This document shows positions 26,280 to 34,368 of a DNA stretch of 41,042 nt, in pieces. Each line of letters starts with the position of its first letter. Positions within the stretch are counted from its first letter, which is position 1. This DNA comes from Acidimicrobiaceae bacterium (lineage in GTDB: Bacteria; Actinomycetota; Acidimicrobiia; Acidimicrobiales; Aldehydirespiratoraceae): assembly GCA_026708645.1 (NCBI GenBank), contig JAPOUM010000043.1, positions 1 to 41,042 on the forward strand. The letters run 5' to 3'. A program made the position numbers and the translations under genes. Below the pieces are notes generated by a model. It searched no databases. It had not been told where the DNA came from and saw nothing but the letters and a program-made list of their open reading frames with translations.

Positions 26280-26368
26280 TGAATATTCAAATACATTTCA
26301 GTACTTATTGAATCTTCAGATATATTCAGATTTTGGGCGAGGCTTTCAGGGAGGAGTCTTCAAGGAGG
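26280..26368 (+). promoter_or_regulatory. AT-rich control region with palindrome and strong ribosome site
   Basis: The divergent gap between the thioredoxin gene and the pre-toxin-like gene has a very AT-rich core. It holds a perfect palindrome TGAATATTCA (26280-26289) and further ATTGAATC and ATATTCAG half-sites to about 26332. AAGGAGG at 26362-26368 sits 4 bp before the ATG at 26373. A DNA-binding regulator is plausible but not identified. Confidence 0.45.
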
Positions 26369-26372
26369 TTTC

Positions 26373-27692
26373 ATGACAGACCTGATGGCAATGGACATTT
26401 CTCGCGCCACCGAGTTGCGACAGCGGATGGAGACGGCCGCCAACGGACTCGACTGGGACGCGCAAGCCCTGCAGGGCCCGCTCATCGAGGCCGAGGTGCT
26501 GCTGCAGACGCCGGTGCCCACAGTGGAGCTCGACACTCAGCGCATCGCCGACGAACTGCGCCAGAGCGCGCAGGATCTGCAGGAGCGCACCCGCATGGTC
26601 GTCGCCGGGGGCCCGGAAATTAACGAGGCCCTGGGAGCGCTGGAACAAATACGCGAGCACTTCACCATGATCGAGTCGCGCGGCGAAGTCGACGAATCCG
26701 ACGGACTGTTGTCGCGCCGCGACCTTCGCTGGGCCGCCCGATCCGCCGACGAAGCCACGGCCGCAGCCGCCGACTGGCTCTTGCGCCATGACCGCTACTT
26801 CGACCAGATCGAGACCGCCAAGCACAACGACGACTATTTCTCGCGACCGGACGCCACAGGATTGAGCTTCGATCCGAAAGACCGCGACGGCTTGATGAGC
26901 CGAGACGACATCGACGCCTACCTCGACAAGACCGCCGCACGCACCGCGCTGGCATCGCATGGCGACACGATCGACGGCGCCTCAGGCGCAGCACCCGACG
27001 GCTACATCAGCCGCGCCGAGCTCGAAGCTTTCGTCAGCGACTACGACCTCACAGCCGAAGAGCAGGCCGCCGTGCGCACAGTGCTCGACGACGGCGCCTA
27101 CCACAGCGCCGGAGGCGGGCTCAAGATCGGCACGGTGCTCGACGTGGTGTCGTTCATTCCCGTGATAGGCGACGTGGTCGACACTGCCAGGGCGGTTCAT
27201 TACGCGCTCAACGGCGACTTCTTCACAGCCGGGCTCTTCGCTCTGAGCCTCGTGCCTCTGCCGGGTTTATCGGCCTCGGGAGTGCGAGGCGCCGTCAAGG
27301 TGGTGCAACAGGTGACCAAGGCGGCCAAAGACAAAGGCGTCAAGGAAGCCGGCGAGCAGGCAGCCAACTTCGCAGTGAAAGGCACGGCAGCCAACTTCGC
27401 AGCCCACGAAGGCGCCAAACAAGCCGGCGGCGCCCTGGGAGTGAAGGTCGATCTCGACGAGTCGGTGGACTACGTGGTCGACGACGTCGTCGGAGAGCGC
27501 CTGGAAGATGTTCTCGACGAGGACCTCGACCCGAGGCTCAAGAGAGCACTGACCGACCGTTTCGAGCAGAGCCTCGAAGAGCGCCTCAGTTCCGACGCCA
27601 AGTTCCGGCTAGCGGCGAGCAACACCATGATCGCCCGCCGCGTGGCCGAGCATCAAGCCATCTCGCGCATCTTGAGAAGGCTGCTCCCCTGA
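26373..27692 (+). CDS. Pre-toxin-like protein with EF-hand-like DG-S-R loops
   Basis: No full-length family is recognised for this 439-residue protein. Its N-terminal 90 residues are helical and of WXG/LXG flavour. Three loops resembling EF-hand calcium sites follow: DESDGLLSRRDL (near 107), DPKDRDGLMSRDDI (near 167) and APDGYISRAEL (near 207). A hydrophobic stretch at about 255-300 (DVVSFIPVIGDVVD then a second helix ending VPLPG) looks like the pre-toxin segment of polymorphic toxins. The last 100 residues are helical and charged and match no toxin I know; AANFAVKG and AANFAAHEG form a small internal repeat near 329-344. No immunity gene, cysteine or signal peptide was seen. Exported toxin is a hypothesis only. 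Confidence 0.55.
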   Translation: MTDLMAMDISRATELRQRMETAANGLDWDAQALQGPLIEAEVLLQTPVPTVELDTQRIADELRQSAQDLQERTRMVVAGGPEINEALGALEQIREHFTMIESRGEVDESDGLLSRRDLRWAARSADEATAAAADWLLRHDRYFDQIETAKHNDDYFSRPDATGLSFDPKDRDGLMSRDDIDAYLDKTAARTALASHGDTIDGASGAAPDGYISRAELEAFVSDYDLTAEEQAAVRTVLDDGAYHSAGGGLKIGTVLDVVSFIPVIGDVVDTARAVHYALNGDFFTAGLFALSLVPLPGLSASGVRGAVKVVQQVTKAAKDKGVKEAGEQAANFAVKGTAANFAAHEGAKQAGGALGVKVDLDESVDYVVDDVVGERLEDVLDEDLDPRLKRALTDRFEQSLEERLSSDAKFRLAASNTMIARRVAEHQAISRILRRLLP

Positions 27693-27733
27693 CACGCCCG
27701 TGCCCGGCCGACCGCACTGACTCCCGGGGTCAG

Positions 27734-28813
27734 CTAGGCGTCGCCCCCGGCGGCGGGCGCCCGCGAACCGGCGGACTCACCCACAGGCCCGGCGGCCCTG
27801 GCACGACTGGGCGCCACCCGCGGCGGCTCATCGGGCATTTTCGGATACGCGGGCGGCCAAGGGGCGTCGGGCAGGCCGGCTTCGGTGTCACGGGCGTGCC
27901 AGTCCAGCAGCGGCTGAAGCGACGAGACCTCGTCGTTGATCGCCTTCCACGGGTCGCCCGTCTCTTGCAAGTGCTCGCCGACCGTGGCGATGGTCAGATC
28001 CTCGGGCTGGACCTCGTCGAGTTGATCCCATCTGAAGGGCGCCGACACCTGCCCGGCGACTCGGGGGCGGACCGACCACGCGCCGAACACGGTCTTGTGC
28101 GGAGCGTTCTGATTGAAGTCGACGAACACACGGCGGCCTCGCTGCTCCTTCCACCAGGCGTCGGTGATCAGATCCGGGCGGCGGCGGGACAGTTCACGAG
28201 CCAATGCCACCGCCGCGGCACGCACCTGATAGGAGTCCCAGCGAGACTCCAGCCGACAATAGACGTGCAGGCCGCGACGGCCCGAGGTCTTGATGTAAGC
28301 GCTCATCCGCAGCTCGTCGAAAGCGGCCCTGACTTCGTGCGCGGCTTCACGCACCTGCTCGAAGCCCACGCCCGGCTGAGGATCCAGATCTATGCGCAGT
28401 TCATCCGCGAAGTCGGGATTGTCGGCACGGAACGGCCAGACATGAAACCCGAGGCAGCCCATGTTGACAGCCCAGGCCACATGGGCCAGATCAGAAACGA
28501 CCATGGCATTTGACAAGGTGCCGTTCGGCGTGCTCACCGTGGTGGTGGTGAGCCACTCAGGGGCGCCCTTGGGCACCCGCTTCTGGAAGAAAGACTTGCC
28601 TGAGGCGCCGTCCGGGTGGCGCTCCAACATCACCGGACGTCCGCCGACGGCGCGCATCAACGGCTCGGCCGCCGACAGGTAGTAGCGGATCAAGTCGAGC
28701 TTGGTCTCTCCCCGAGCCGCGAAGAACACCTTGCTCGGGCTGCTGACGCGCAGCTCTCTCCCGTCCACCGTCAAGGCGACGCTGTCAGACTGCGCCATAT
28801 CCGAGATGACCAT
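27734..28813 (-). CDS. Stand-alone LigD-type DNA polymerase/primase
   Basis: This 359-residue protein is the archaeo-eukaryotic primase-like polymerase of bacterial non-homologous end joining. The catalytic metal-binding pair is in LRIDLDPQPG, the nucleotide-binding SGRRGLHVY motif follows, and FVDFNQNAPHKTVFGAWSV is the signature of the family. LigD normally fuses this domain to a ligase and often a phosphoesterase; here the polymerase stands alone, with a Pro/Ala-rich tail of about 50 residues instead. Ku and a ligase would need to be elsewhere. Two in-frame ATGs, 28813 and 28798, are equally plausible starts; neither has a clear ribosome site. Confidence 0.87.
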   Translation of the reverse strand: MVISDMAQSDSVALTVDGRELRVSSPSKVFFAARGETKLDLIRYYLSAAEPLMRAVGGRPVMLERHPDGASGKSFFQKRVPKGAPEWLTTTTVSTPNGTLSNAMVVSDLAHVAWAVNMGCLGFHVWPFRADNPDFADELRIDLDPQPGVGFEQVREAAHEVRAAFDELRMSAYIKTSGRRGLHVYCRLESRWDSYQVRAAAVALARELSRRRPDLITDAWWKEQRGRRVFVDFNQNAPHKTVFGAWSVRPRVAGQVSAPFRWDQLDEVQPEDLTIATVGEHLQETGDPWKAINDEVSSLQPLLDWHARDTEAGLPDAPWPPAYPKMPDEPPRVAPSRARAAGPVGESAGSRAPAAGGDA

Positions 28814-29035
28814 CGGAGAAACCGGCGGTGAAGAAACCGGCGAACGCGGGTCTTGGCTCTCGTCGTCTGCGGTCTGTCACCATTCGATCCTAAAGGGCCG
28901 GCGCCGCGCCGTCGGCCCCGACCGCAGCGAGTTGTGGATGCCCTCAGAATCACATAGCATGAAATATAGGAACATAAACTTTGCTTTCAGGAGACTGCCT
29001 ACCAAAAAGGAACGACCAAAAAGGACCGAGAGGCA

Positions 29036-29062
29036 ATGAATAAGGACGAGAAAGGACACTGA
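29036..29062 (+). promoter_or_regulatory. Possible 8-codon leader ORF before the retropepsin gene
   Basis: An ATG at 29036 begins MNKDEKGH and stops at TGA 29060-29062, two bases before the ATG at 29065. AAGGA-type sites precede both starts, and the purine-rich block from about 29000 holds several AAGGA copies. A reinitiation leader is possible but no attenuator structure is evident. Confidence 0.25.
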
Positions 29063-29064
29063 AC

Positions 29065-29421
29065 ATGGGCACCTTCACTTGCCCGCTGCGGCTCACGAGC
29101 CCCGACCGCGAGCGGACTCTGGACTTGGAGGCGCTGGTGGACACGGGCGCCTTCTACACACATGCACCGGCGTCGCTGCTCGACGAACTGGGGATCGCAC
29201 GGAACGAGAACGTCAGCCTGGAATTCGCCGACGGACGCATCGGTCGCTACGACATGGGCGAGGCTCGGGCCTCGATCAACGGCAAGAGCGTGACCACACT
29301 GGTGGTGTTCGGAGACGACGGAGCCAAGCCGCTGCTCGGCGCCTACACGCTGGAAGGTCTGAACCTGGCCGTCGATCCTGTGCATCAACGCCTGCTGCCC
29401 ATCGAGAAGCGCACGATTTAG
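29065..29421 (+). CDS. Retropepsin-like aspartic protease domain protein, copy 1
   Basis: This 118-residue protein belongs to the clan AA small retropepsin-like proteins (bacterial and archaeal AF_0612-type). The catalytic motif LVDTGAFYT (Asp26-Thr27-Gly28-Ala29) is followed by FADGRIGRYDMGEA and the conserved end LLGAYTLEGLNLAVDP and HQRLLPIE. Like HIV protease it would work as a homodimer. Substrates are unknown. AAAGGA at 29051 gives a ribosome site. The next gene is a paralogue, and the two may be co-transcribed with a shared terminator at 29813-29842. Confidence 0.75.
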   Translation: MGTFTCPLRLTSPDRERTLDLEALVDTGAFYTHAPASLLDELGIARNENVSLEFADGRIGRYDMGEARASINGKSVTTLVVFGDDGAKPLLGAYTLEGLNLAVDPVHQRLLPIEKRTI

Positions 29422-29788
29422 AGGCCGAGCGAACAGGAGCAACGGACATGGGAACCTTCAGCTGCCCGCTGCGGCTCACGAACATGGACAGCGACTTGAG
29501 CGCGACCGTTGACGCAACGGTGGACACGGGAGCGTTCTACACGCAGGCGCCTGCTGAAACGCTGCGGCGCATCGGTGTGCGACCGTTCGACAGTTTCATC
29601 TTTCGGTTGGCGGACGGACGCAACGTGCGCCGCGATGTCGGACGGGCATGGGCCTCCGTGAACGGGGCGAAAGAGGTCACGCTGGTGGTGTTCGGCGACG
29701 ACGAAGCCCCTGCACTGCTCGGCGCCTACACGCTGGAGGGTCTGAACCTGGCCGTCGATCCTGTGCATCAGCGCCTGCTGCCCATCGA
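29332..29788 (+). repeat. 74-bp near-identical 3' segments of the tandem retropepsin genes
   Basis: Bases 29332-29405 and 29715-29788 match at 72 of 74 positions (offset 383). Their 5' ends are also close, while the central parts differ strongly. The pattern fits gene conversion of the ends between paralogues. Confidence 0.8.
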
Positions 29789-29804
29789 AACACGCACGCT
29801 TTGA
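29448..29804 (+). CDS. Retropepsin-like aspartic protease domain protein, copy 2
   Basis: This paralogue also has 118 residues, starting MGTFSCPLRLTN with catalytic TVDTGAFYT (Asp26). The central region (about 33-80) differs from copy 1, including FRLADGRNVRRDVG, but the ends match closely. ATG 29448 is preceded by AGGAG at 29433. The gap to copy 1 is 26 bp, so they form an operon. A heterodimer of the two is possible, since retropepsins need one Asp from each chain. No associated antitoxin or substrate gene is visible. Confidence 0.75.
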   Translation: MGTFSCPLRLTNMDSDLSATVDATVDTGAFYTQAPAETLRRIGVRPFDSFIFRLADGRNVRRDVGRAWASVNGAKEVTLVVFGDDEAPALLGAYTLEGLNLAVDPVHQRLLPIETRTL

Positions 29805-29812
29805 GGCCGGAC

Positions 29813-29842
29813 GCAGGCGGGCGCCTGACGCCTGCTTCGTTT
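29813..29842 (+). terminator. Rho-independent-like terminator after the retropepsin pair
   Basis: A perfect 7-bp stem, GCAGGCG (29813-29819) with CGCCTGC (29829-29835), closes a 9-base loop and is followed by TTCGTTT. It lies between convergent genes; the + strand reading fits the retropepsin pair. It overlaps the last base pairs of aroQ's stop region. Confidence 0.55.
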
Positions 29843-30293
29843 ATCGGCTCAGACGCTCGATCAGGGCGTCGGTCGCCAGCCGGTAACTCGACGGGCCGAA
29901 ACCGGCGACCACGCCCAGGCAGACCTCGGCTAGCACAGACCTGTGCCGAAAATCCTCGCGCGCGTAGACGTTGCTCAGATGGGTCTCGACCACCGGCACG
30001 TCCACCGCCGCCACCGCGTCGCGCAGAGCGATCGAATAGTGGGTCAAAGCGCCGGCGTTGAGCACCACGCCGTCGGCTGATTCTGCACCGTCGCCGGCCG
30101 CTGCCTGAACCGCCGCCACCAGGTCGCCCTCCAGATTCGACTGCACACTGCGAAGCTCCGCTCCTTGCGAGGCGGCGTACGCCGACAGGTCGGTCATCAT
30201 CTCCTGCAGCGTGACATCGCCGTATATGTCGGTCTCGCGTCGTCCCAGCATGTTGAGATTGGGACCGTTGATCACCAAGATCTTCAGAGCCAT
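29841..30293 (-). CDS. aroQ: 3-dehydroquinate dehydratase, type II
   Basis: This 150-residue cytoplasmic enzyme converts 3-dehydroquinate to 3-dehydroshikimate, the third step of the shikimate pathway. Family motifs are complete: NGPNLNMLGRRE (10-20 region) with the catalytic Tyr24 in TDIYGD, SNLEGDLV, LNAGALTHYSIALRDA, and VETHLSNVYAREDFRHRS with the active-site His and Arg. Length is standard. The start at 30293 gives the normal MALKILVINGPN opening. It lies 20 bp after the shikimate kinase gene and probably shares its transcript. Confidence 0.93.
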   Translation of the reverse strand: MALKILVINGPNLNMLGRRETDIYGDVTLQEMMTDLSAYAASQGAELRSVQSNLEGDLVAAVQAAAGDGAESADGVVLNAGALTHYSIALRDAVAAVDVPVVETHLSNVYAREDFRHRSVLAEVCLGVVAGFGPSSYRLATDALIERLSR

Positions 30294-30313
30294 GGCGCAG
30301 TTATAGCCGAAGT

Positions 30314-30850
30314 TCACTGCCCGAGCAGCGACACGATCCGTTCTGCCACTTGCTGCGGGCTGAGACCTTCGGTGTCCACCGGGGTGTAGCGCCCGTAAGC
30401 CGCGGCCCGCTCGTCGAGAAGCTCCCGCACCCGCCGCACCCGTTGCGCAGGGTGCGAACCGGCCAGCAAGGGCCTGCTCGCGGTGTCGGCGACGCGTTCG
30501 ATGATGGTCTCTACGGACGCTGTGAGGCACACCACACAAGCGCCCGGCTCAAGGCGGTCCGCGCAGGCCCGGTCGAGCATCATCCGCCCTCCGGTGGCGA
30601 TCACCAGGCCCGTGCGTCCGGCCAGTTCCAGAGCCACGGAGCGCTCCAGCTCACGGAAGCTCCCCTCGCCGGACTCTGCGAATATCTGCGCTGCAGTCCC
30701 GGCGCGGGACTCGATCATCTCGTCGGTGTCGACGAAGTCGCAGCCGAGCCGCTCGGCCAGGATCCGGCCCACCGTGGTTTTGCCGGTTCCCATGAAGCCG
30801 GTCAGGACGACGTTCCCCGGCTCAGAGTTCCGCGGCTCAACCGGCAGCAC
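30314..30850 (-). CDS. aroK: Shikimate kinase
   Basis: This 178-residue enzyme phosphorylates shikimate with ATP to shikimate 3-phosphate. Walker A GFMGTGKTT is at 18-26; DTDEMIE (about 41-47) binds shikimate with the Arg in SFRELE; ATGGR and the lid Arg in ASRPLL complete the site. It is followed at 20 bp by aroQ. The dehydroquinate synthase gene aroB, often between them, is absent here. The first ten residues are not conserved, so a later start is possible. Confidence 0.92.
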   Translation of the reverse strand: MLPVEPRNSEPGNVVLTGFMGTGKTTVGRILAERLGCDFVDTDEMIESRAGTAAQIFAESGEGSFRELERSVALELAGRTGLVIATGGRMMLDRACADRLEPGACVVCLTASVETIIERVADTASRPLLAGSHPAQRVRRVRELLDERAAAYGRYTPVDTEGLSPQQVAERIVSLLGQ

Positions 30851-30874
30851 ATCACGAGGTTAGGCGACCTCAAA

Positions 30875-30908
30875 GAACCGGCGGGGGGTTCTCGCCACGA
30901 GCGGCGAG
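30875..30908 (-). terminator. Possible terminator between thioesterase and aroK
   Basis: On the minus strand a CTCGCC/GGCGAG stem (30908-30891) is followed by GAACC/GGTTC (30891-30875) and a short TTT. Both stems are perfect but short (6 and 5 bp). This could reduce read-through from the thioesterase gene into aroK. Confidence 0.3.
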
Positions 30909-30911
30909 TTT

Positions 30912-31715
30912 TCAGGCGAGCAGCAAACCGATCTGGCGGGTGGTCGCCACCACCACGCCGCTGGAGTCCCAGATCGTTCCCGACTCGATCATGCGCCCGT
31001 TGTCCAGGTCATGGGTCTCTTGGCGGACCTGAAGCCATCCGGGCGCGGGAGTCCGGCGAACCTGCACGGTCAATTCGATGGTCGGCACCCAGCCGGTCAA
31101 GCCCAGCAGCGGGTAGAGCGACGGCGGCATGGCGTCACCGAAGAACGGCAGCGACATGACAGACGGCGCCGCGCCGTCGCTGAAACGGATCCAACCGTCG
31201 ATCAGCGCCCTGTCGCTGCTGCCCGGCGAAGCGTGGTCGGGATGCACATGAACATCCACACGCGACAGCAACGTCATTTCCACGCCTTGCTCGAGGAAGC
31301 CCCGCTTCACGCACTCGCCGCTCGGCGGGATCACCGGCGCAGGCTCGACGATCTCAGGACCGGCGGCGGCGCCTGCAGCGCCGCTGCCGGGAAGATCCGA
31401 GAATGCGGCCAGCACCTCGAGTCGCTGCTTTCCTTGTTGCCACAACGAGCCCCGCAAAGCGCTGACAGTGCGGCCTTGGCGTATGACCGAGGCCCTCACC
31501 TCGCTGTCAGTGTCGCCCGTGGCCGGGCGCAGGAAATGCGCGGTCGTCGTTATCGGATCACAGTGGGGAACCAGGGTGCGCATGGCCCGCAGCACCGGGC
31601 TGAGCGCATAGCCGCCGTTGCTGTTGCCGCCGATGTCCCAGGCGCTGGACAAGCGGCACTGCCAGAGTCCGTCTCCGCAACCGGTGACCGCCGTTTCTGC
31701 GTCGAATCGGCTCAT
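30912..31715 (-). CDS. TesB-like acyl-CoA thioesterase (double hotdog)
   Basis: This 267-residue protein resembles the acyl-CoA thioesterase II/TesB-like group. WDIGGNSNGGYALS near 26-39 is the usual early motif (a Gly-rich turn with Asn), TTTAHFLRPA lies in the first hotdog, and the second half carries IDGWIRFSDG and the end IWDSSGVVVATTRQIGLL, a standard hotdog finish. It would release CoA from acyl-CoA. I chose ATG 31715 (MSRFDAET). The gene precedes aroK-aroQ on the same strand with 61 bp between them. The specific acyl chain is unknown. Confidence 0.8.
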   Translation of the reverse strand: MSRFDAETAVTGCGDGLWQCRLSSAWDIGGNSNGGYALSPVLRAMRTLVPHCDPITTTAHFLRPATGDTDSEVRASVIRQGRTVSALRGSLWQQGKQRLEVLAAFSDLPGSGAAGAAAGPEIVEPAPVIPPSGECVKRGFLEQGVEMTLLSRVDVHVHPDHASPGSSDRALIDGWIRFSDGAAPSVMSLPFFGDAMPPSLYPLLGLTGWVPTIELTVQVRRTPAPGWLQVRQETHDLDNGRMIESGTIWDSSGVVVATTRQIGLLLA

Positions 31716-31852
31716 CGCCGCATCTTTCGCCGGCCGGGGCTGATATCGGGCACGCCGACAGTCTGGCGTTGCGCTGCCTGCCCGCAACCTGCCCGCAATC
31801 GGCCCGATCCGAACAGCGCTACAATCGCGCCCGACCATATGGAGGTTCGTCT

Positions 31853-32704
31853 GTGCAACTCGTGACCGTTCGGATTGATGGCGCCACCCAGGCGGGCAGA
31901 GTCGTCGGCGAAGGCGACGACCGCGAGGTGGTGCTGCTCGACGCGCCCGACGTGCGAGCGGTTCTGGAGGCTGGACCGGTCACATCGGGCGAGGTCGGCG
32001 TCGCCGAGCAAGGCAGCGGCGCGCTGCCGCTCAGGGACGCGGATCTGGCGCCTTTGATCCCTGCCCCCGACAAGATCGTCTGTGTGGGGCTCAACTATCG
32101 CGACCACGCCGCCGAGACCGACTCGGCGCTGCCTGCGGCGCCGATCTACTTCGCCAAATACCGCCGTGCCTTGACCGGGCCTTACGACCCTGTTGTGCTG
32201 CCGGCGCCGGATGTGTCCACCAAAGCCGACTGGGAGGTCGAACTGGCTGTCGTCATCGGACGGCCGGTGCGAAACGCCCGAGCCGACGAAGCGCTCGACG
32301 CCATTGCCGGATTCACTGTTCTCAACGACGTGTCGGTTCGCGATTGGCAGTTCCGCACCTCGCAGTTCCTGGCTGGGAAGACTTTCGAGAAGTCCACACC
32401 GCTGGGTCCGACGCTGGTCACCACAGACGAGATCGGCGACGGCACGGGCCTGGAAGTGAGCTGCAACATCGACGGCGTCACCAAGCAGTCGTCCAACACA
32501 GACCAGCTGATCTTCAAACCCGCTGAGCTGGTGGCCGATCTGAGCACGATCATGACCCTCGACCCCGGCGACGTCATCGCCACAGGCACTCCCGGCGGCG
32601 TGGGCCAAGCCCGCGACCCTCAGGAGTGGCTGGCGCCCGGCATGGTGATGCGCACCACCATCGAAGGAATCGGTTCGACGGAGAACCGCTGCATCATCGC
32701 CTGA
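31853..32704 (+). CDS. Fumarylacetoacetate hydrolase-family protein
   Basis: This 283-residue FAH-fold enzyme belongs to the group of fumarylpyruvate/acylpyruvate hydrolases, oxaloacetate tautomerases and HHDD isomerases. CVGLNYRDHAAE, the metal-binding region around KADWEVELAVVIG, FLAGKTFEKSTPLGP and ATGTPGGVG appear in order. It probably acts on a 2-oxo acid from aromatic or amino-acid breakdown. GGAGG at 31841-31845 fixes the GTG start at 31853; TACAAT at 31820 may be the -10 box. The ThDP-dependent enzyme begins 29 bp downstream, so the two are likely cotranscribed. Confidence 0.85.
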   Translation: MQLVTVRIDGATQAGRVVGEGDDREVVLLDAPDVRAVLEAGPVTSGEVGVAEQGSGALPLRDADLAPLIPAPDKIVCVGLNYRDHAAETDSALPAAPIYFAKYRRALTGPYDPVVLPAPDVSTKADWEVELAVVIGRPVRNARADEALDAIAGFTVLNDVSVRDWQFRTSQFLAGKTFEKSTPLGPTLVTTDEIGDGTGLEVSCNIDGVTKQSSNTDQLIFKPAELVADLSTIMTLDPGDVIATGTPGGVGQARDPQEWLAPGMVMRTTIEGIGSTENRCIIA

Positions 32705-32733
32705 CGTGCGTCGTCGCCTGACATGCGACCGGC

Positions 32734-34368
32734 ATGACTGAGCAGACACGCACAACCCCGGCGCGCAAGAACAACGCCCAGCTGGCGATCGACGCTCTGA
32801 GGCGCCTGGGCATAGACACGCTGTTCTGCCTTCCCGGCGTGCAGAACGACGACTTCTTCGACGAGCTCTTCGACGCTGCTGACATCCGCCCCATCGTGAC
32901 CCGCCATGAGCAGGGCGCGTCCTACATGGCTCTCGGGGCCGCTCAGGCGACAGCGCGTCCGGCAGCGTTCTGCGTGGTTCCGGGTCCGGGAATGCTCAAC
33001 GCGGCCGCCGGGCTGACCAGCGCCTACTGGGCCTACGCCCCGGTGCTGGCTCTGATCGGCGCAGTGCAGTCGGAACTGCGCGGCCGCGGCACCGGCGTGC
33101 TGCACGACCTGCCCGACTCGGCTGCGGTGCTGCGCCAGCTGACCAAGCACTCGGGATACGTGGGCCGAGGCGACCAGAGCTCTGCGGTGTGGCAGCGCGC
33201 CATAGACGAAATGGTCTCGGGAGTGGGACGCCCCGTGGCGGTCGAGGTTCCCGTGGATGCCTGGCGTCGCGGCAGCGACGGGGCGCTCGAGCAGCCCCGA
33301 GCGACCCGGCCCGAGATCGACAGCGACCGGATAGAGGAGGCCGCCCGCATTCTGGGAGGCGCCGAGCGGCCCTTGATAGTGGTGGGGGGCGGCGCCCAGG
33401 ACGCCCCCGAACCCGTTCGCGAGCTCGCCGAAGCCTTGGAGGCGCCGGTTTTCACCCGCCGCATGGGCCTCGGAGTACTGGACGCCCGTCACCGCCTGCA
33501 CGCTTATCTCACCGTCGGCCACGGACTCTGGCAGACCGCTGACGCAGTGGTCGGGATAGGCACTCGCATGGAGTTCCCCAACCTGCACTGGGGGAAACGC
33601 CCCGACCAGCAGATCGTCCAGATCAACCTCGACGCCTGCGAGCTGGACCGCTACAACACTGGAACCGTCGGTGTTCACGGCGACGCCGCCGAGGCTTGCA
33701 GGCTGCTGCTGGACGCTTTGAGCCGCTGCAACCGCCGACGGACGGACCGCACCGCGGAACTGGCCGGACTGCGGGCCGACCATTTCAAGAAGATCGCCTA
33801 CCTGGAGCCCCAGCTCAGCTATCTGCGCGCCATCCGCTCGGTGATGCCCGACGACGGGATCATCGTCGAAGACGTCACCCAGGTGACGTTCGTCGCGCAC
33901 ATCGGCTACGAGCACCGCCGACCGCGGACTTATTTGAGCACCGGCGGGGCAGGAACACTCGGCGCGGGGGTGGCTCACGGGATGGGGGCCGCGGCGGCCG
34001 CCCCGGACCGCGCCCAGCTCACCATCGTCGGCGACGGCGGGATGCTGTTCACCGGCACAGAGTTGGCCACCGCCGTGCAACACGGCATCAACACCACCGT
34101 GCTGGTCTTCGACAACGCCGGCTACGGCAACGTGCGGCGCATGCAGCAGCAGCGCTTCGGCGACGAGCGCACCATCGCTTCCTCGCTTCGCAATCCTGAC
34201 TGGATCGCCTTCGGCGAGAGCTTCGGCGTCCGCACTGAGAAGGTCGCAGGACCCGAAAGCCTGCCGCGGGCTCTGGAGAGATCGCTGTCGCATCCGGGGC
34301 CGTCGCTGCTGGTCGCAGAGATCGCCGGTGAGCCCGACCCGTGGCCGCTGATGCGCATCCAGCGCTGA
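32734..34368 (+). CDS. Thiamine diphosphate-dependent enzyme, acetolactate synthase-like
   Basis: This 544-residue enzyme has the three-domain ThDP decarboxylase/ALS layout. The cofactor-activating Glu59 is in VTRHEQGASYMA, the central domain (about 190-330) has IVVGGGAQDAPEPV, and the ThDP motif starts VGDGGMLFTGTELATAV near 432 and ends NAGYGN. Relatives include benzoylformate decarboxylase, sulfoacetaldehyde acetyltransferase and glyoxylate carboligase. It is not a clear biosynthetic acetolactate synthase, since no small subunit accompanies it. Its FAH neighbour and the downstream liv-type transporter suggest catabolism of an imported carboxylate. An 18-bp repeat spans its 3' end. Confidence 0.8.
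   Translation: MTEQTRTTPARKNNAQLAIDALRRLGIDTLFCLPGVQNDDFFDELFDAADIRPIVTRHEQGASYMALGAAQATARPAAFCVVPGPGMLNAAAGLTSAYWAYAPVLALIGAVQSELRGRGTGVLHDLPDSAAVLRQLTKHSGYVGRGDQSSAVWQRAIDEMVSGVGRPVAVEVPVDAWRRGSDGALEQPRATRPEIDSDRIEEAARILGGAERPLIVVGGGAQDAPEPVRELAEALEAPVFTRRMGLGVLDARHRLHAYLTVGHGLWQTADAVVGIGTRMEFPNLHWGKRPDQQIVQINLDACELDRYNTGTVGVHGDAAEACRLLLDALSRCNRRRTDRTAELAGLRADHFKKIAYLEPQLSYLRAIRSVMPDDGIIVEDVTQVTFVAHIGYEHRRPRTYLSTGGAGTLGAGVAHGMGAAAAAPDRAQLTIVGDGGMLFTGTELATAVQHGINTTVLVFDNAGYGNVRRMQQQRFGDERTIASSLRNPDWIAFGESFGVRTEKVAGPESLPRALERSLSHPGPSLLVAEIAGEPDPWPLMRIQR

Noticed and set aside
28895..28918. GGGCCG/CGGCCC hairpin as terminator
   Set aside because: Stem-loop is present but no T-run follows on either strand, and such palindromes are common in GC-rich DNA.
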